From assembly GCA_037013495.1 (NCBI GenBank), contig CM072807.1, positions 5,749,001-5,813,000 on the forward strand: 64,000 nucleotides of DNA. Reading direction: 5' to 3'. How positions within the stretch are numbered: position 1 is the first letter of the stretch; each line of letters begins with the position of its first letter. The stretch comes from Hippophae tibetana. Lineage: Eukaryota > Streptophyta > Magnoliopsida > Rosales > Elaeagnaceae. Below, one piece after another: positions 1 to 12,514 of the stretch. The notes beneath the pieces were generated by a model. That model worked only from the letters and a program-made list of their open reading frames with translations, had not been told where the DNA came from and did no database searches. The position numbers and the translations under genes are program-made.

Positions 1-1260
1 TTTTAGAGTTCTTTTCTTTTTGAGAAGCAATAATTATGTTTTTGTAATTTATTTGTTTTTTTATTCAATAAATGGAAATGCAAATTCCGTTTGGAGGTTT
101 TCCAATAACAGGAATAACATCAAAGTACTGTAAGGATTTTATTTTCTTTACAGTTATTTTTTATGTTTTATTCTTATATGTTTTATTCTTATATGTTTTA
201 TTTAATTTGTATGTGATTAAATTTAATTTTGCTGGCTATTTGTAAACATGATATAATAATAACGTTGTTATGCTTGCGAAATATTAAATAGGTAAAAATC
301 TCTAAAATGAATTGATTTTATTTTTATTCAAGATTTTATATTAAGAATGTTAGAGAGAAATATATTATTTTTCATTACAAACTTAAATCTTAAAATTAGA
401 TTTTAAGGTTTAGTTATCTGGTCTGATTTAGAATAATGCTCTTTTATTTGTTGGTATAATCGTCTGGTAGTTAGAGTAAAACTCTATTTCAAAAGTTTTT
501 ATAAGAATTATTATCTGAAAATGTATTAACAACATGTTTTCAGTAGTAGTTTTAAAACTTGAAAGTTAGTACTCAGATAATTAAATTCTTAGGTTTAATT
601 TGGAAACCTTGAATAAAGTTTAAATTGTCTAACTCCACCTAAGGTGACATTTAAATGATTCATGTTCAATCTCTTAGAAGAAAATAATTAATTTAATTAA
701 TCAAATTAGTTATCAACCCCACCCATAGGTGTTAATTTATTTGTTTAGTTAACAAAGAATATCTAACCCTACCAAAGGTGGTATTCATATAAAAAAGAGA
801 GAATCAATAAATATTAATTTATATCTTTAATAACCTAAATAATATGAGCAAACATAATTAACTTAGTTATTATATCCATAAATACTCCACTATTATAAAT
901 GATAAAATTTGCATAAATGTTTATTGAATTTGTATCTATATCTATGTTTATTTTTATGTTCTTAGATTAGAAACACAAAAACCCAAATATCGTGACAGAA
1001 TATTTAGAATTTAATTTCATTATTAAAAGTTTGAATAATAAATTAAAAACCACATATATTCCTTCCTTAGATCGACCTTGGGATTATACTTATCATTTTC
1101 TATGAAATGATTCGTGCACTTGCGAGAGTTTTATAAATATAAAACCAAAGTATTGGCAAGATCGGAGATGTTGGTTTTGTTCATCAAGTTTTTGGCGTCA
1201 TTGCTGAGGATGAAATCAAGTTTTTGGCACCATTTCCAGGGATGGAATTAAGTTTTTTAC
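1..1260 (+). mobile_element. Ty3/gypsy LTR remnant with internal start region
   Basis: AT-rich sequence without a reading frame. Bases 1070-1190 resemble the 3' end of plant gypsy LTRs, with a 'ccttgggattatact' type phrase followed by 'gtgcacttgcgagag'. Just downstream, two copies of a degraded 'tttttggcgccgttgccgggga'-type phrase (about 1188-1208 and 1222-1245) match the leader that follows the primer-binding site in many plant gypsy elements. No gag or pol frame follows, because a copia remnant begins at about 1280. The left end lies outside the window or is eroded. Orientation is inferred from the LTR-to-leader order. Confidence 0.5.
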
Positions 1261-1279
1261 GAAGCTAATTCTGCTCATC

Positions 1280-3640
1280 ACCTACCAACCTCAATCGAAA
1301 TTGTTACCTCATTTATCACCTAAAGTCGTTCCTTTTACAAATTTACAAGTGTCTACCTCTACTTCCAATCCAAAAAATCCATAGCCACATAACTCCAATT
1401 CTAGTCTCATCCTTCCTATAAAAACTAAATCCAAAACCTCCATTCCATATACCAACAATCACCTTATGTTAACCAAATATAAAATGGGAGTTTTTAAACC
1501 AAAAGCTTTTATGTCAAGCATTATAACATTACTTGAAACTAAACCTATCATTGTGAAACAAGCATTAGCATGTCCTGCTTGGAAATAATCAATGTAGAAT
1601 GAATACAATGCCATCATTAAAAATGAGACTTGGGTTTTAGTGCCTCTTTCAATGGGAATGAAGATCATTAGAAGTAAATACATTTTAAGAATAAAAAAAC
1701 TTCCCTCCGGACAACTTGACAAAATAAAATCTTTGTTATTACCAAAGGATATGACCAATAACCTAATTTTAATTTCTCTAAAACCTATAGCCCAGTTGTC
1801 AAATAGGTGACAATCAGAGTTATCATCATTGTTACTCTAAGCAAAGGATGTAAGCTACATCAATTGGATGTCAACAATGCATAGCTAAATGAAAAACTTA
1901 TGAAAAGGTCTATATGATTCAACCAAAAGGTTTTAAGCATCACCAATATCCAAACTTTGTATGTAAATTGGAAAAAAAATGTCATCTATGGTCTTAAATA
2001 GGCTACAAGATCTTGGTTTGATATACTAAGTAACACGCCACATGATATGGGTTTTAACGAGTCCAGGGTTAATACTTCTTTATTTTACAAAATTGAAGCT
2101 CAATCTGTCACATACTTGTTAACATATGTTGATGACATTATAATAACAGGAAGTAATGAACAAGAGGTACAATGCATCATTTCTTTATTAAATGAGAAAT
2201 TTGTTTTATAATACATGAGTTTATTATATTACTTCCTCGATATTGAGGTAAATTCACTATCAAATAGTGATCTTTTACTCACTTAACAAAAACACATGAG
2301 GAAGCTTCTAGTCAAAACAAAATTGGATTTTGCTAAGCCTATATCCATTCATATACTAGCCATTTTTTCTTTATCTGCTACAAAAGGAGAGTGGTTTGTG
2401 AATCCTACATTATATCGTAGTGTTGTTGGAGCACGACAATATATCACTATAACTCTTTCTAATTTGGCTTTTGTTGTAAACAAGCCTTGTCAATTCGTGG
2501 CAACACTAAGGGAACTATGCTAGTATGTTGTGAAATGCATCCTACATTATCTCTAAGGGACAGTTCATTATGGTTTAGTGCTTAAGCCATCTTTAAAGCT
2601 TATTTTATAGGGATTTGTTGATGTTGACTAGGGAGCTTGTCCTAATGATCCCAAGTCTACAACTGAATTGGTTATTTTCCTTGGTATAAACCCAATCTAT
2701 TGGCCATCTAAGAAGCAATATTTTGTCTCTTGATTTAGTATAGAGGTTAAGTATAGGTCTTTTGCATATATAGCTTCAAAAATGCTTTGGATCAAAGCTT
2801 TACTGCATGAAACTGTTGTTTATTTTTCTCCATCACTAGTAATCTAGTGTGACAATCTCAGCATAATCCAGCTTGCCGCCAACCCTGTTCATCATACAAA
2901 AACAAACCAGTTGAACTAGATCTATACTTTACCTAGGAAAGAGTTTTATCTAAGGAACTACTTATACATTGTATTCCTTCCTTGAAACAACCTACTGATT
3001 TACTCACCAAAACGCTAACTTTGGCATCTTTTCTTCCTCTTTGTACCAAACTTAGAGTCTTTTGCATACCCTAAAGTTTAAGGGAGGATGATAGGATATC
3101 ACATCCATGTAACAACAACCCACGTGCAGGAAATAAAGAGACAAGTCATGATAATATGCAAGTATGTGATAATGAAAATATACGTGCATGTGATAACTAT
3201 TAAGAACAAGAAAATGGTAACCCTAATTTCAAAGAAAAAGAGTTACAAAAAAGAGATGCTATAACATATACAACAACAAGAAAGATAGTGTAACATAATA
3301 GTAAAGCTGAAGAATAAAATTCAATTATGCCTAGTCATCATTTGTAATGAGTGTTTTGTTAGATGAAAGAGAAACAAAAAATGATGAACAATTATTATTT
3401 ACAATTAGTTTTTTTCTATAAATATCAATGTGACCATACATAAAATAGTATTTAGTTTTCCATTTTTCAATATCAAAAAAATGAGTGCAATATTTTCCGC
3501 TTATGCTTTTTCTTCTTTCTTTTCTCTCATTTTTTTTCAACTTGAAAACTTTCATTTCCTTCGACAACAGTTGAGAAAACAAAAGAATTTATTATTTGGA
3601 ATCTTTTGGAAAATAAAACTCAAGGATGATATTTGAATTT
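1280..3640 (+). mobile_element. Decayed Ty1/copia retrotransposon (pol 3' half plus 3' LTR)
   Basis: Broken frames on the plus strand follow the copia pol order. Near 1460 is the linker after integrase ('MLTKYKMGVFKPKAF'). From about 1615 come reverse transcriptase blocks ('NETWVLVPLS', then 'QLDVNNA' near 1865). The YVDD catalytic box lies near 2120, and an RNase H-like segment runs to about 3060. Stops and frameshifts interrupt every block, so the element is dead. A purine-rich tract near 3080 ('taagggaggatg') is the probable polypurine tract, which puts a 3' LTR at about 3090-3640 with a TATA-like 'ctataaatat' near 3416. No 5' LTR was seen; the left part abuts gypsy sequence. Confidence 0.8.
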
Positions 3641-5570
3641 GAATTATTTAATATTTAATATTATATATATATAAATATCAATTTTTAATTTTAAATATTA
3701 TTTGTTTGCATGCACATGTTAATTTTGATATTGTCTTAAAAAGATAAATAAACTAATTTAATAATTTTTATACGTATATTTGATCATTTTTTGTCACAAG
3801 TAAATTAGAAGAATCTTGCCTTTAATCCTTTATATATATATATCATATTTTAATTAATGTCTTTCATGAGTTTATGGATTAAAGTTGTATTATTTTATTT
3901 AAATCTCATCATATTTCATATTATCCCATTTAAAATTATCTCCAATGAGCAAATAGTCTCTTATGATCTTATTGTTTCCATTATTTCCAAGGTATTCGTC
4001 TTTATCCACCCTAATTGTTTGGAATTTTTGTCGGGTGCTTAGAAGAGCAAATACACCACCTTTTTTTACATGCCCTTATTTAAGATGTTTGTTTTTGCTT
4101 ATGCTAGATGTAATTTTTTTTAAAAAGTACTTTTAGTAAGAATGACATTGTTTGTGCACAAAATGTACTTTCTAAATACTTATGTAACATTTTTCATAGT
4201 TTTTAATAGGTGGTGAGAACGATTATTCTTATAAATTTCATCATATTATTACTTTTTATTTTACTTCTAAATTTTTTTTGGCAAACTAATCTATTTAGAT
4301 TAGGTAATTATTTGAAGTCAGTAATAGGAACATTTGATATAAAGTTGTATCTATCATTATGCTTGCATTATGAAAAGTACAAAGGAACATAAGGACTAGT
4401 ATACATTGAGGAAGTTTAATTGGATTTCTTGGGGAAGAAATATCGATGTGAAAGCTTTGATATTGTTCAAAGCCAAAGAGATAAAACTTACAACTATGTC
4501 AAAACATGCCGAAATCTTTTGAACAATTTTTATTTGTGATTTTGATTTAATTATCATGAACTAAAACTTAGTTGTAACTATTGGTTCAGATAACAAATTA
4601 AGATATGAGAGTTTTACTAACAAAAGGAAGAGCATAAAGAAGTAGGTTAAGTGGCAACGAAGTTGCAGAAATATTGTGTTGATGAGTCACTGAAATGCCC
4701 TTTAATCTTTGGAGGTAAACACACCTTAAACTTTCAAAACATTTTAGTATTCATGCCTTTTTAGTATTTGTTGAAATCAAATTTTAATCGCCTCATTCTT
4801 CTCTTTTACTAAAGTTCAAACCCTACAAAATAAGGGATAAGGATATTAGATAGTGTCAAATCTACTATGATGCCTAAATTAATTTTTTTATAATTAACAA
4901 AAAAAAACTAAAAAATAGATAACATATCTGGAATGGTGGAAGATGAAGCCTATTTATAGGTTGATACTCATGATGATATGTAGGAAATATCTGATAATAT
5001 CTTTTCATAATATTAAATAAATAAGATATTTACCATATTAGGAGAATATTCTTTAAATATGCTATCACATTTAATATTATTTGTTGATTATTTTGCTTAA
5101 TATTGACCAGTCAAATTGTGACATAGATCAATGACATTTTTTTACCTATGCTTGATAAAAATCTACCCAACAATACTGATTGATAGGTTTTCGTTTTTCA
5201 GATACTAGAATCATATTCCTAAGTAGGAGACAAATAACTTGAAGTTTTGATTCTCTATCATTAAAAAATTAACCTAATTTTTTAGTGTTCTTTTTTAGAT
5301 AGATTGAGATTAGGTAAGAGAAGAAAGTATTTTGCATAAATAAGGCTTAGTATGCTGAGTCTTTTAAATGATCCTATGTACTTGTCTAACTGAATATACA
5401 TGAATAATGGACTAAATGATCCTATGTACTTGTCTAAAATGAATTATTGAATGTTTAACACAGATATGTGCAAATTATATGACAACAATTCATTGTTTTT
5501 CTAATTTCCAATAGGAAGACCTTATTATTTCTTCAGCATTATTTGTAAACTACATGTTGTTTAAAACCTT
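3641..5570. other. AT-rich intergenic stretch, no confident gene
   Basis: The only open frames are short (60-61 codons), hydrophobic and AT-driven, so I do not call them genes. Around 4610-4714 one frame reads a coding-like stretch ending in 'DESLKCPLIFGG' right before a good donor (gtaaac). With the candidate exon at 5576-5754 it could be a relic of a broken gene, but no family was recognised. Confidence 0.5.
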
Positions 5571-5575
5571 TCAGA

Positions 5576-5754
5576 ATGGGAAGTACAATAATGCTCAAGG
5601 CCAACATCACCAGGAAGTAGTTATAAGAGTGCATTGGGTTGTCTTGTTTTTAAAACAAAGAAAACGATTCAAGATATTGAAGCTCCGGAAACAGTCAAAA
5701 ATAAGGTGTCATTTTCTGCTTTAGGATTCTTGGATGAAGAGGTCTCTTTGAAAG
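5576..5754 (+). pseudogene. Possible isolated exon of an unrecognised plant gene
   Basis: The segment has a pyrimidine-containing acceptor (cctttcag) on its left and a strong donor (gaaag|gtatga) on its right. One frame is open for about 55 codons from 5594 and reads like ordinary protein, with the core 'IQDIEAPETVKNKVSF' followed by 'SALGFLDEEVSLKG'. A stop (taa) just upstream in the same frame means it is not open from the acceptor itself. No flanking exons were identified and retroelements surround it, so it is probably a gene fragment or relic. The family is not recognised. Confidence 0.3.
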
Positions 5755-5889
5755 GTATGACTTATCCTTCAGGCTCATTCATAAGCTAATATTATTATGT
5801 CTCGATCAAGGTGCATCATTAAATGAGTATTTATTTGAAAGCATAATATGTGATTTGTTTGAAACTTATTAAAATTAAAGTGTTAAGAG

Positions 5890-7760
5890 AAGTGACAACT
5901 GCATTTTATACATTATTTTCGTCTATTTTATTAATTATAATTGCTATATTCTTGACATTTTTAGTTAATTTTAATGGAATAAATTAATATTTACTGTTAA
6001 TTTCTTAAGGAATATATTTTTAAGAAAATTAAAGAATTTGAATCGAAAAAGGACTTAATTGCAAATAATAAATGTCTAAAAATATAATTTAAATTAAAAG
6101 AGTGTTTAATTGCAGTTAACTTTTAACAAAAGTGTAAAAGTTAATTCAAATTAGAAAAAAGGATTAATTACAATTAACAAAAGTTTAAAAGTTAATTTGA
6201 ATTAAATTAGAGGGCTAGCTAAAATTCAATTAAAGAAATTTATTTTCTATGAAGGAAAATGAGGCCACTCGCGCCATCATCAACGCGCAACACCCACCGT
6301 CTGATCAGATAATCAACGGCTAGGATCAGACGCGTGGAGCGAGACGCGACAAACTTGAGTGGACCCAGGTTTTTAGGATAGCATGCTATTCGATGTATCG
6401 TGTGGGGTCCATTTATCACGCAGGCCGATGTGTAGGGTGGGACCCACGTGTCACTGCACGAATTGTCCCATGCGATGCGGTCCAAATAAACATTGTGCAT
6501 CCTGACATGCCAACTAATCAGACATTGCCACGTGTCTCAAATATTCTTTTAGCAAATCAAGAGTTGACATGTGGCATATGTTGGTTAAAAAAAAGCACTG
6601 AAACGACGCACATTTTCAGTAGCTTCTGCATCACCACGTGTCTTCGAAAAGCAATAATCATGTGTAGTGTAACCACATGAAAGCTTTCCCTTCCACCAAT
6701 TAAACGTCACCATGTGTCTCAGTTATTTCTTTCAACAATCATATGCTGACATGTAGCATGCGTTTTGAATTAAAAATAAGAGAGTAGAAATGGCGTACGC
6801 TGCCCATTGTTTTGCACGATAAATTTCTTTTACACGCGTCTGCGAGAAGAATAATTCTTGTCTCCCACTTGCAATATTTTTAATATTTTATGAGAGCTAT
6901 AAATATATGATACAGAGAAAATCCAGAAGAGGTTTGGTTGGAGAGTTTTAGAGTTCTGGCAGTGGTACACGCAGAAGCCATTTTTGGCTTCTATTATGTT
7001 CCGCGTGTGCCATAAAGTTTAGAAAGCATAGATGAAATTTTAATTTTCTTTGTGTTGTTCTTCAGCGAATATTCCTTAAATTCTGTAACTTTAATTTTTC
7101 ATATGGAGTAATTTAATTTTTCTAGGTTGTATTTTATCTAAATTTATGAAGCTTGGATTTAATTATTTTTGAATGATTTATTAGATTTTTAATTTGTTTA
7201 TTCTATTTGTGCTTAATGCTTTTGATTATTGGAAAAATTATCAATTGATTTGTGACACTTAAATAAACTTGGAAGAGGCATTTTGTGTAATTGCTCGTGG
7301 ATAGAATAACATATATATATATATGAAGGATAGGAATATACTTTTATCATATGTGTGCCCATTTGAGAACTTAGAACGTAATAAATCTTGGTGAATTTAA
7401 TTCTCATAGGAATATAGTGAATTACTTTAGGGAGATGTGTCTATACGAAGCTCAGAAAAGATGTATGGATAAAATTAGAAGTTATTGGTTGACAGATTAA
7501 ATTTACAAAAAAATAAATCAAGAGAAAATAATATGATTTGAGTAGATTAATTGGGTGAAACCTGCAATCCTAGAATTTTCTTCTATTTTGTTATAAATCT
7601 CTTAGTTAGTTAAAACATCTTCCAATTTTTCGATCATTTGGATAAAATCAGAGTGAAATAATTTTAGTACTCCACAAATTGTAGTAGCAAATCTCCGTGG
7701 GAACGATAATTTACTTATCAAATTTTATTACTTGTGATCATGTATATTTGCACGTTTTCA
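5890..7760 (+). mobile_element. Probable solo LTR of a Ty3/gypsy-type element
   Basis: The left part near 5889 begins 'tgttaagagaagtgacaac', and the right end (7670-7755) has the phrase 'ctccgtgggaacgataat' followed by 'tatatttgcacg', which is characteristic of the 3' end of many plant gypsy LTRs. In between lie runs of 'taattgcaattaac'-like sequence, a GC-richer block with repeated CCACGTGTC motifs (6440-6720), a TATA-like tataaatata near 6899 and a stem-loop just downstream. That is the order expected of an LTR promoter followed by an R region. No internal coding region follows, because a copia LTR starts at about 7779. Exact ends and target duplication were not resolved. Confidence 0.45.
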
Positions 7761-7778
7761 TGTTCTCCAAAAGAGACA

Positions 7779-8204
7779 ACAAGAAGCATCACCAACTTTC
7801 TACAGAATTATATTCTAAAATATTCTTAAGTAATATCTTAATGAGTATATGATCTAATATATGTGTAGAAATTACTAAAGGTCATGTTACTAGAAGGTTG
7901 AAGAAAGTTGATATGTATAATCTAATATATGTGTAGACATTAATAGAATGTCATATTATTAAAAGTTTCTAAAAAGTTGATAAGCAACCAACTTACTTAA
8001 ACTATATATGTATGTGTTTGGTGTTAAGTGAGTGAGGAAATGAAATACATATGATGTGTGATGTGAGTTGTGTGCATCTAAGAAAAATGTAGTGAGAGCG
8101 TGTTAGGTGAGAACAAGTTGGGAGTTATTATAGTTTGTATATACTCTTGTTAAAATATAGTTAAATATATTTTAGCTCTCATTATTGTTTTTTAAATTCA
8201 ACAA
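7779..8204 (+). repeat. 5' LTR of the copia element
   Basis: Direct-repeat partner of the LTR near 10894-11381. Shared phrases include 'tctaatatatgtgtagacat', 'gtgagtgaggaa' and 'gagttattatagtttgtat'. It contains two copies of the 'tatatgtgtaga-attacta' unit. Its boundaries are approximate because the terminal TG is mutated. Confidence 0.75.
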
Positions 8205-10893
8205 TTAGTATCAAAACGGGTTGATCAAGGAGCCGAATCTCTATTAGAGTCTAGTGTAGTCATGCACGATCACGAAGGATTATGAAGCTTGTTCAAGTGT
8301 AAACTTACTTGGGTAAACGTAGAGGTTTAACAAGTCACAATTCTTAGAGAGAGAATTGATGACCACGCCACAATGAGACTTGTCCATTGGTATATACTTC
8401 CTCAAGGTTTGCAATCTTTATCGAGAGATAATAGAGTTGAATCCTAAAGCAAAAAATTGATTAGGATAGAATGAAAAGAATCATAATTAATGAATTAAAT
8501 TCTAAATATGATCCATACAATACAGTAATATAAGGAGGGTCTACCCCACCACCTTTAATAAAATTGAAAAATATGTTGCTTAATAAGGAGACTTTATTTA
8601 AAAAAAATGGGTGAATGATCTTTAAAATTGTCACATGAGGAAGCATTATTTAGTAACCAGAGTTAGGCAAAAGAAAAAAAAATCAAAAATGGAGAAAATA
8701 TAGAAAAATAAGGTTCTTAAATAGGGAGAGCACAAAACATTCATGACAAGAAGAAATGTCAATTCAAGAGGAAAATAAAGTGTAATGGCCCATGTTATGT
8801 GTGTGGAAAAGTAGGTCATTATGTGAGAGACTATCGATATAGGAAGAAAATGGTGGAAGGCAACGTTGCAACCTCAAGTGATCAAGAGTCTACTTCTAGT
8901 AAGGAGGAATGAGATGTTGGTGCATTCTTTACAATAATCTAGCTTGAGGAAGACCACAGTGAAAGCCAAGTTGAGTTGGAAAATTCTTTCAATGAGCTTG
9001 ATGAGAAGCTCAAAGAAGGCTAAGAAGAATTGACGAGTTGTTCCAATTATCTTGTGGAGAAGCTCAACGAAGGCCAAACAGAGTTGGTAAGTAGCACTTA
9101 TGAGCTTGATGACAAGCTTAATGAATGCCAAGTAGAGTTAGAAGATAGTTTTCATGAACACGAGGTAAAGCTCATACAAGTGCCAATGGAGTTAGCATCA
9201 AGTTCTGTTATGATAGAGGAGGATGAGGGTCAAAACTCGAGCAATGAAGAAAAAGTTGAAATTTTTAAGGAACTACATTGTCCTTAGCAAGATAGTGTAC
9301 ATCACAAAGCATCAAAAAATGTCATATAACTAAAACCCATGTATGTCAATAATGCACATGTTCAAGAAGATTAAAAGAACTAATGACATATAAGGAGGCA
9401 TTTCAAAGCCTCAAATGGATAAGAGCCATAGAAGAAAAAATTATAGCTTTAAAGCAAAATCAAACTTGGGAATTAGTGTCGAAGCCAAAGGATATAAAAC
9501 CTATTTTGTGTAAATGGGTTTACAAGTTAAAACTCTCCCTGATGGAGCTATAGAGAGATATAAAGCTTGACTGGTGGCTCGAGGATTCTTCAACAATTTG
9601 GATTGGATTATGATGGAATGTTCAATTTAGTAGCAAAGTTAACAAAAAGTATATGTCTTACTAGCACTCGCAACGTACAAAGGCTAGAGGCTAAGATGGA
9701 TGGATGTAAAAAATGAATTTTTGCATAGATAGTTGGATCGAGTGATATACGTAGAGCAATCGAGAGGTTTTGAGAATAAAGAGCACCCAATTTATGTATG
9801 CAAGTTAAGAAAGGCACTTTATAGGTTAAAGTAGCCATCATGAGCATGGTATGGAAAATCGTGGGGTTCTTAACTAGGAGAGGTTAGGTGGTGACACTTG
9901 TTAATTCAAGCTTGTTGGTCAAGAAAGGCAAAACAAAAATAACAATTATTATGTGATACATTGATGAGTTAATCATCATAGGAGATGATGAGAGAAAAAT
10001 TTACAGAGCTAAAGGGAATTTATCAATACATTTCCAAATGAAAGAACTTGGAGAATTAAAACATTTCCTTAAGCTAGAAATTGATTACACGGAGGAGCGC
10101 TTGTTCTTATGCCAACATAAGTTATGCAAAAGGTTTACTTATAAAGTTTGGGATGCTAGAAACCAAGCCAATATCCACACCAATGGAAGCCAATATCAAG
10201 CTCTATGTATATGAAGGAAAAGACTTAAAGGATGAGACTATGTACCAATAATTGGTGGGAAGTCTTATCTATCTAACGTTGACACATCCATACATTTCAT
10301 ATGTATAGTAAGAGTTATAAGAAATTATAGGAAAAAACCAAAGAAGACCCATTTAGAGATAGTATGACGTATACTAAGGTGCGTGAAAGAAACTCTTGAT
10401 CTTATACTTCTTTAGAAGAAGAATGAAGAATGTATGGTGGTTGATTATTACAATGTTGATTATGTGGGATGAGCGATCTCTTGGTGTAGTAAGAGACAAT
10501 CTATTATGTCATTTTCAACCACAGATGTAGAATACAGAGCAATATTAAGGGGATCTCAAGAGTATATGTGTTTGATGTATACAAGTCCTTGAAGATTTAC
10601 ACCATATGTTTGAGTATCCAATACCAATATATTGTGATAGTTAACTTATCAAATATTCCTATGGTAGAGAATCCCTTGTTTCATGCACGAACCCATCATG
10701 TGGAGGTGCATTATCATTTTATTCAAGAAAAGGTATTACAAGGAGACATATAACTGAGATAAATAAATACTCACGATCAAATAGCATACATATACCAAAG
10801 GACTTGGGTTGCAAAATTTGAAGAGTGACGACATCAACTTAGTATGATCAACAAAGGAGGAACAAGAAAGAGTTGGTGCTGAGGGGGAGATTT

Positions 10894-11381
10894 AAGAGAA
10901 GCATCACTAACTCTATATACAATTTTATTCTAGAAAATTCATAAGTAATATTTTAATAAGTATGTATTCTAATATATGTGTAGACATTACTAGAATGCCA
11001 TGCTACTAGAATGTTCTAGGAAGTTTGTGAGTATAATTTAATATATGTGTAGACATTACTAGAAGATCATGTTACTAAAAGTTATAGGAAGTTGGTGTAG
11101 ATATTATTAGAAGGTCATGTTACTAGAAGGTTTTAGAAAATTAGTAAACAGTCAACTTACTTAAGCTATATATATTTGTGTGTGTATGTGTGTTTGGTAT
11201 TAAGTGAGTGAGGAAGTAATATACATATAAGTGTGTGATGTGAGTTATGTACATCTAAGATAAGTGTAATGAGAGTATTAGGTGAGAGTAAATTAAGAGT
11301 TATTATAGTTTGTATCTATTTTTGATAAAATATAGTTAAATATATTTGAGCTCCCATTATTTCTTTATTTTAATTCAACAA
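10894..11381 (+). repeat. 3' LTR of the copia element
   Basis: Direct-repeat partner of 7779-8204. It carries three copies of the 'tatatgtgtagacattacta' unit where the 5' LTR carries two, and a short (tg)n stretch near 11176. This explains its extra length of roughly 60 bases. Confidence 0.75.
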
Positions 11382-12016
11382 TTTAAAAACATCAAAGAAG
11401 CAACGCGCTTGTCACCAAATTTACCTTGTTTTTAAATGTCATAAATGGTTATATGGTACGTTGTTAGAGACAATCCATATTACTATGTTATGGTCATAAG
11501 CCATAACCTTGGTTATGGTGTCAACTAAGTACCTTAATATTGCTCTGGTCACATAGATGACTTTGTCCCTTATTTTTCTTAAATCATGAGTTTATTAAAT
11601 ATAATAAATAAAACATAAAATAAGATACATTAAAGTAAAAAGTACATATCAGCCCAACTTCTAATGGGCATGTTATACAGGTCCTGGGCCTCCTAGCTTC
11701 GATTCTAAGGTCTAATAAATCAGAGTCCAAATGTAAATTTTTGTTTTATCCATAATATGATTGCGTTAATTATTTCTTTTTCTTTTTCCCACATACAAAT
11801 TTGTAACCTCAAGAGTCATGACCCTCTTCTTTACGATCAAGTTTCATCCTCTCTCTGAAGCTAAATGCTTTACAGAGATTTGGTGTAGAAAATAAAATAA
11901 AAGGTTACACTTTCTCAAAATATTCGTTTCTTTTTCTTCTCTCCCACGAAAGCGGAAATGTAAATAAAAGATATAAGATAATTCTTTGCTTTATTTATCT
12001 GACCAGGAAGAAATAA

Positions 12017-12042
12017 TATATATATATATATATATATATATG
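12017..12042. repeat. (AT)n microsatellite
   Basis: Uninterrupted alternating A/T dinucleotides for about 25 bases, likely polymorphic in length. Confidence 0.9.
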
Positions 12043-12514
12043 AAAATAAATAAAAGTCATAATAACATACTTATAACCAATAAATAAATTTCTTTGAGCA
12101 TTATTTTCAATCTTTTTCAGGTTTGTACAGATTTGGATTTTATAATGGATAATATTATAAATATTTTAAAAAAAATTGATATTTGATGTCTTGATTACTT
12201 GAATATTTGAAACACGGTGAAACTTGAAACAACTTTATAAAAGAAAATTTACTAAAATATAAAAAAATATATCTAATATCACCTTTATTCATACGAAGAA
12301 ATAACTATATTATAATTAACTCTACATAAATAAAAACAATTATAGAATAATTACTGCAATATTTATTTAAATTAAAAAATATAAATAAATAAATAATTCA
12401 TCCATCATATTTTTAGTATAGATAAAAAATTCACATTTTAAATAACAATGGTGTAAACTTTTAGTCATTTTTATACACATGTTTATTTAATATTAAATAT
12501 ATATAGTCACATAA

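Larger units (their letters stand above)
7779..11381 (+). mobile_element. Ty1/copia retrotransposon with both LTRs, inactivated
   Basis: Two similar LTRs bracket the element: about 7779-8204 and about 10894-11381. Both start near '(a)gaagcatcac' and end near 'aattcaaca'. A degraded initiator-Met primer site ('tagtatcaaaac') follows the first, and a polypurine tract ('gagggggaga', 10881) precedes the second. In order, the interior shows a gag region with a zinc knuckle whose last cysteine is tyrosine (near 8791-8835), an 18-residue tandem repeat (8967-9200), reverse transcriptase from about 9410, a mutated YIDE in place of YVDD (near 9958), and an RNase H end ('NPLFHARTHHVEVHYHF', near 10670). 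Stops and frameshifts occur throughout. The second LTR is longer because of an extra internal repeat unit. Confidence 0.88.

Noticed and set aside
6240..6680. Overlapping plus and minus frames of 86-95 codons in the GC-richer block
   Set aside because: No protein signature on either strand. The block looks like LTR promoter sequence with repeated CACGTG motifs, and GC-richness alone keeps frames open.
8874..9131. 85-codon minus-strand frame
   Set aside because: It is the antisense shadow of the 18-residue gag repeat of the copia element; the plus-strand frame carries the meaningful pattern.
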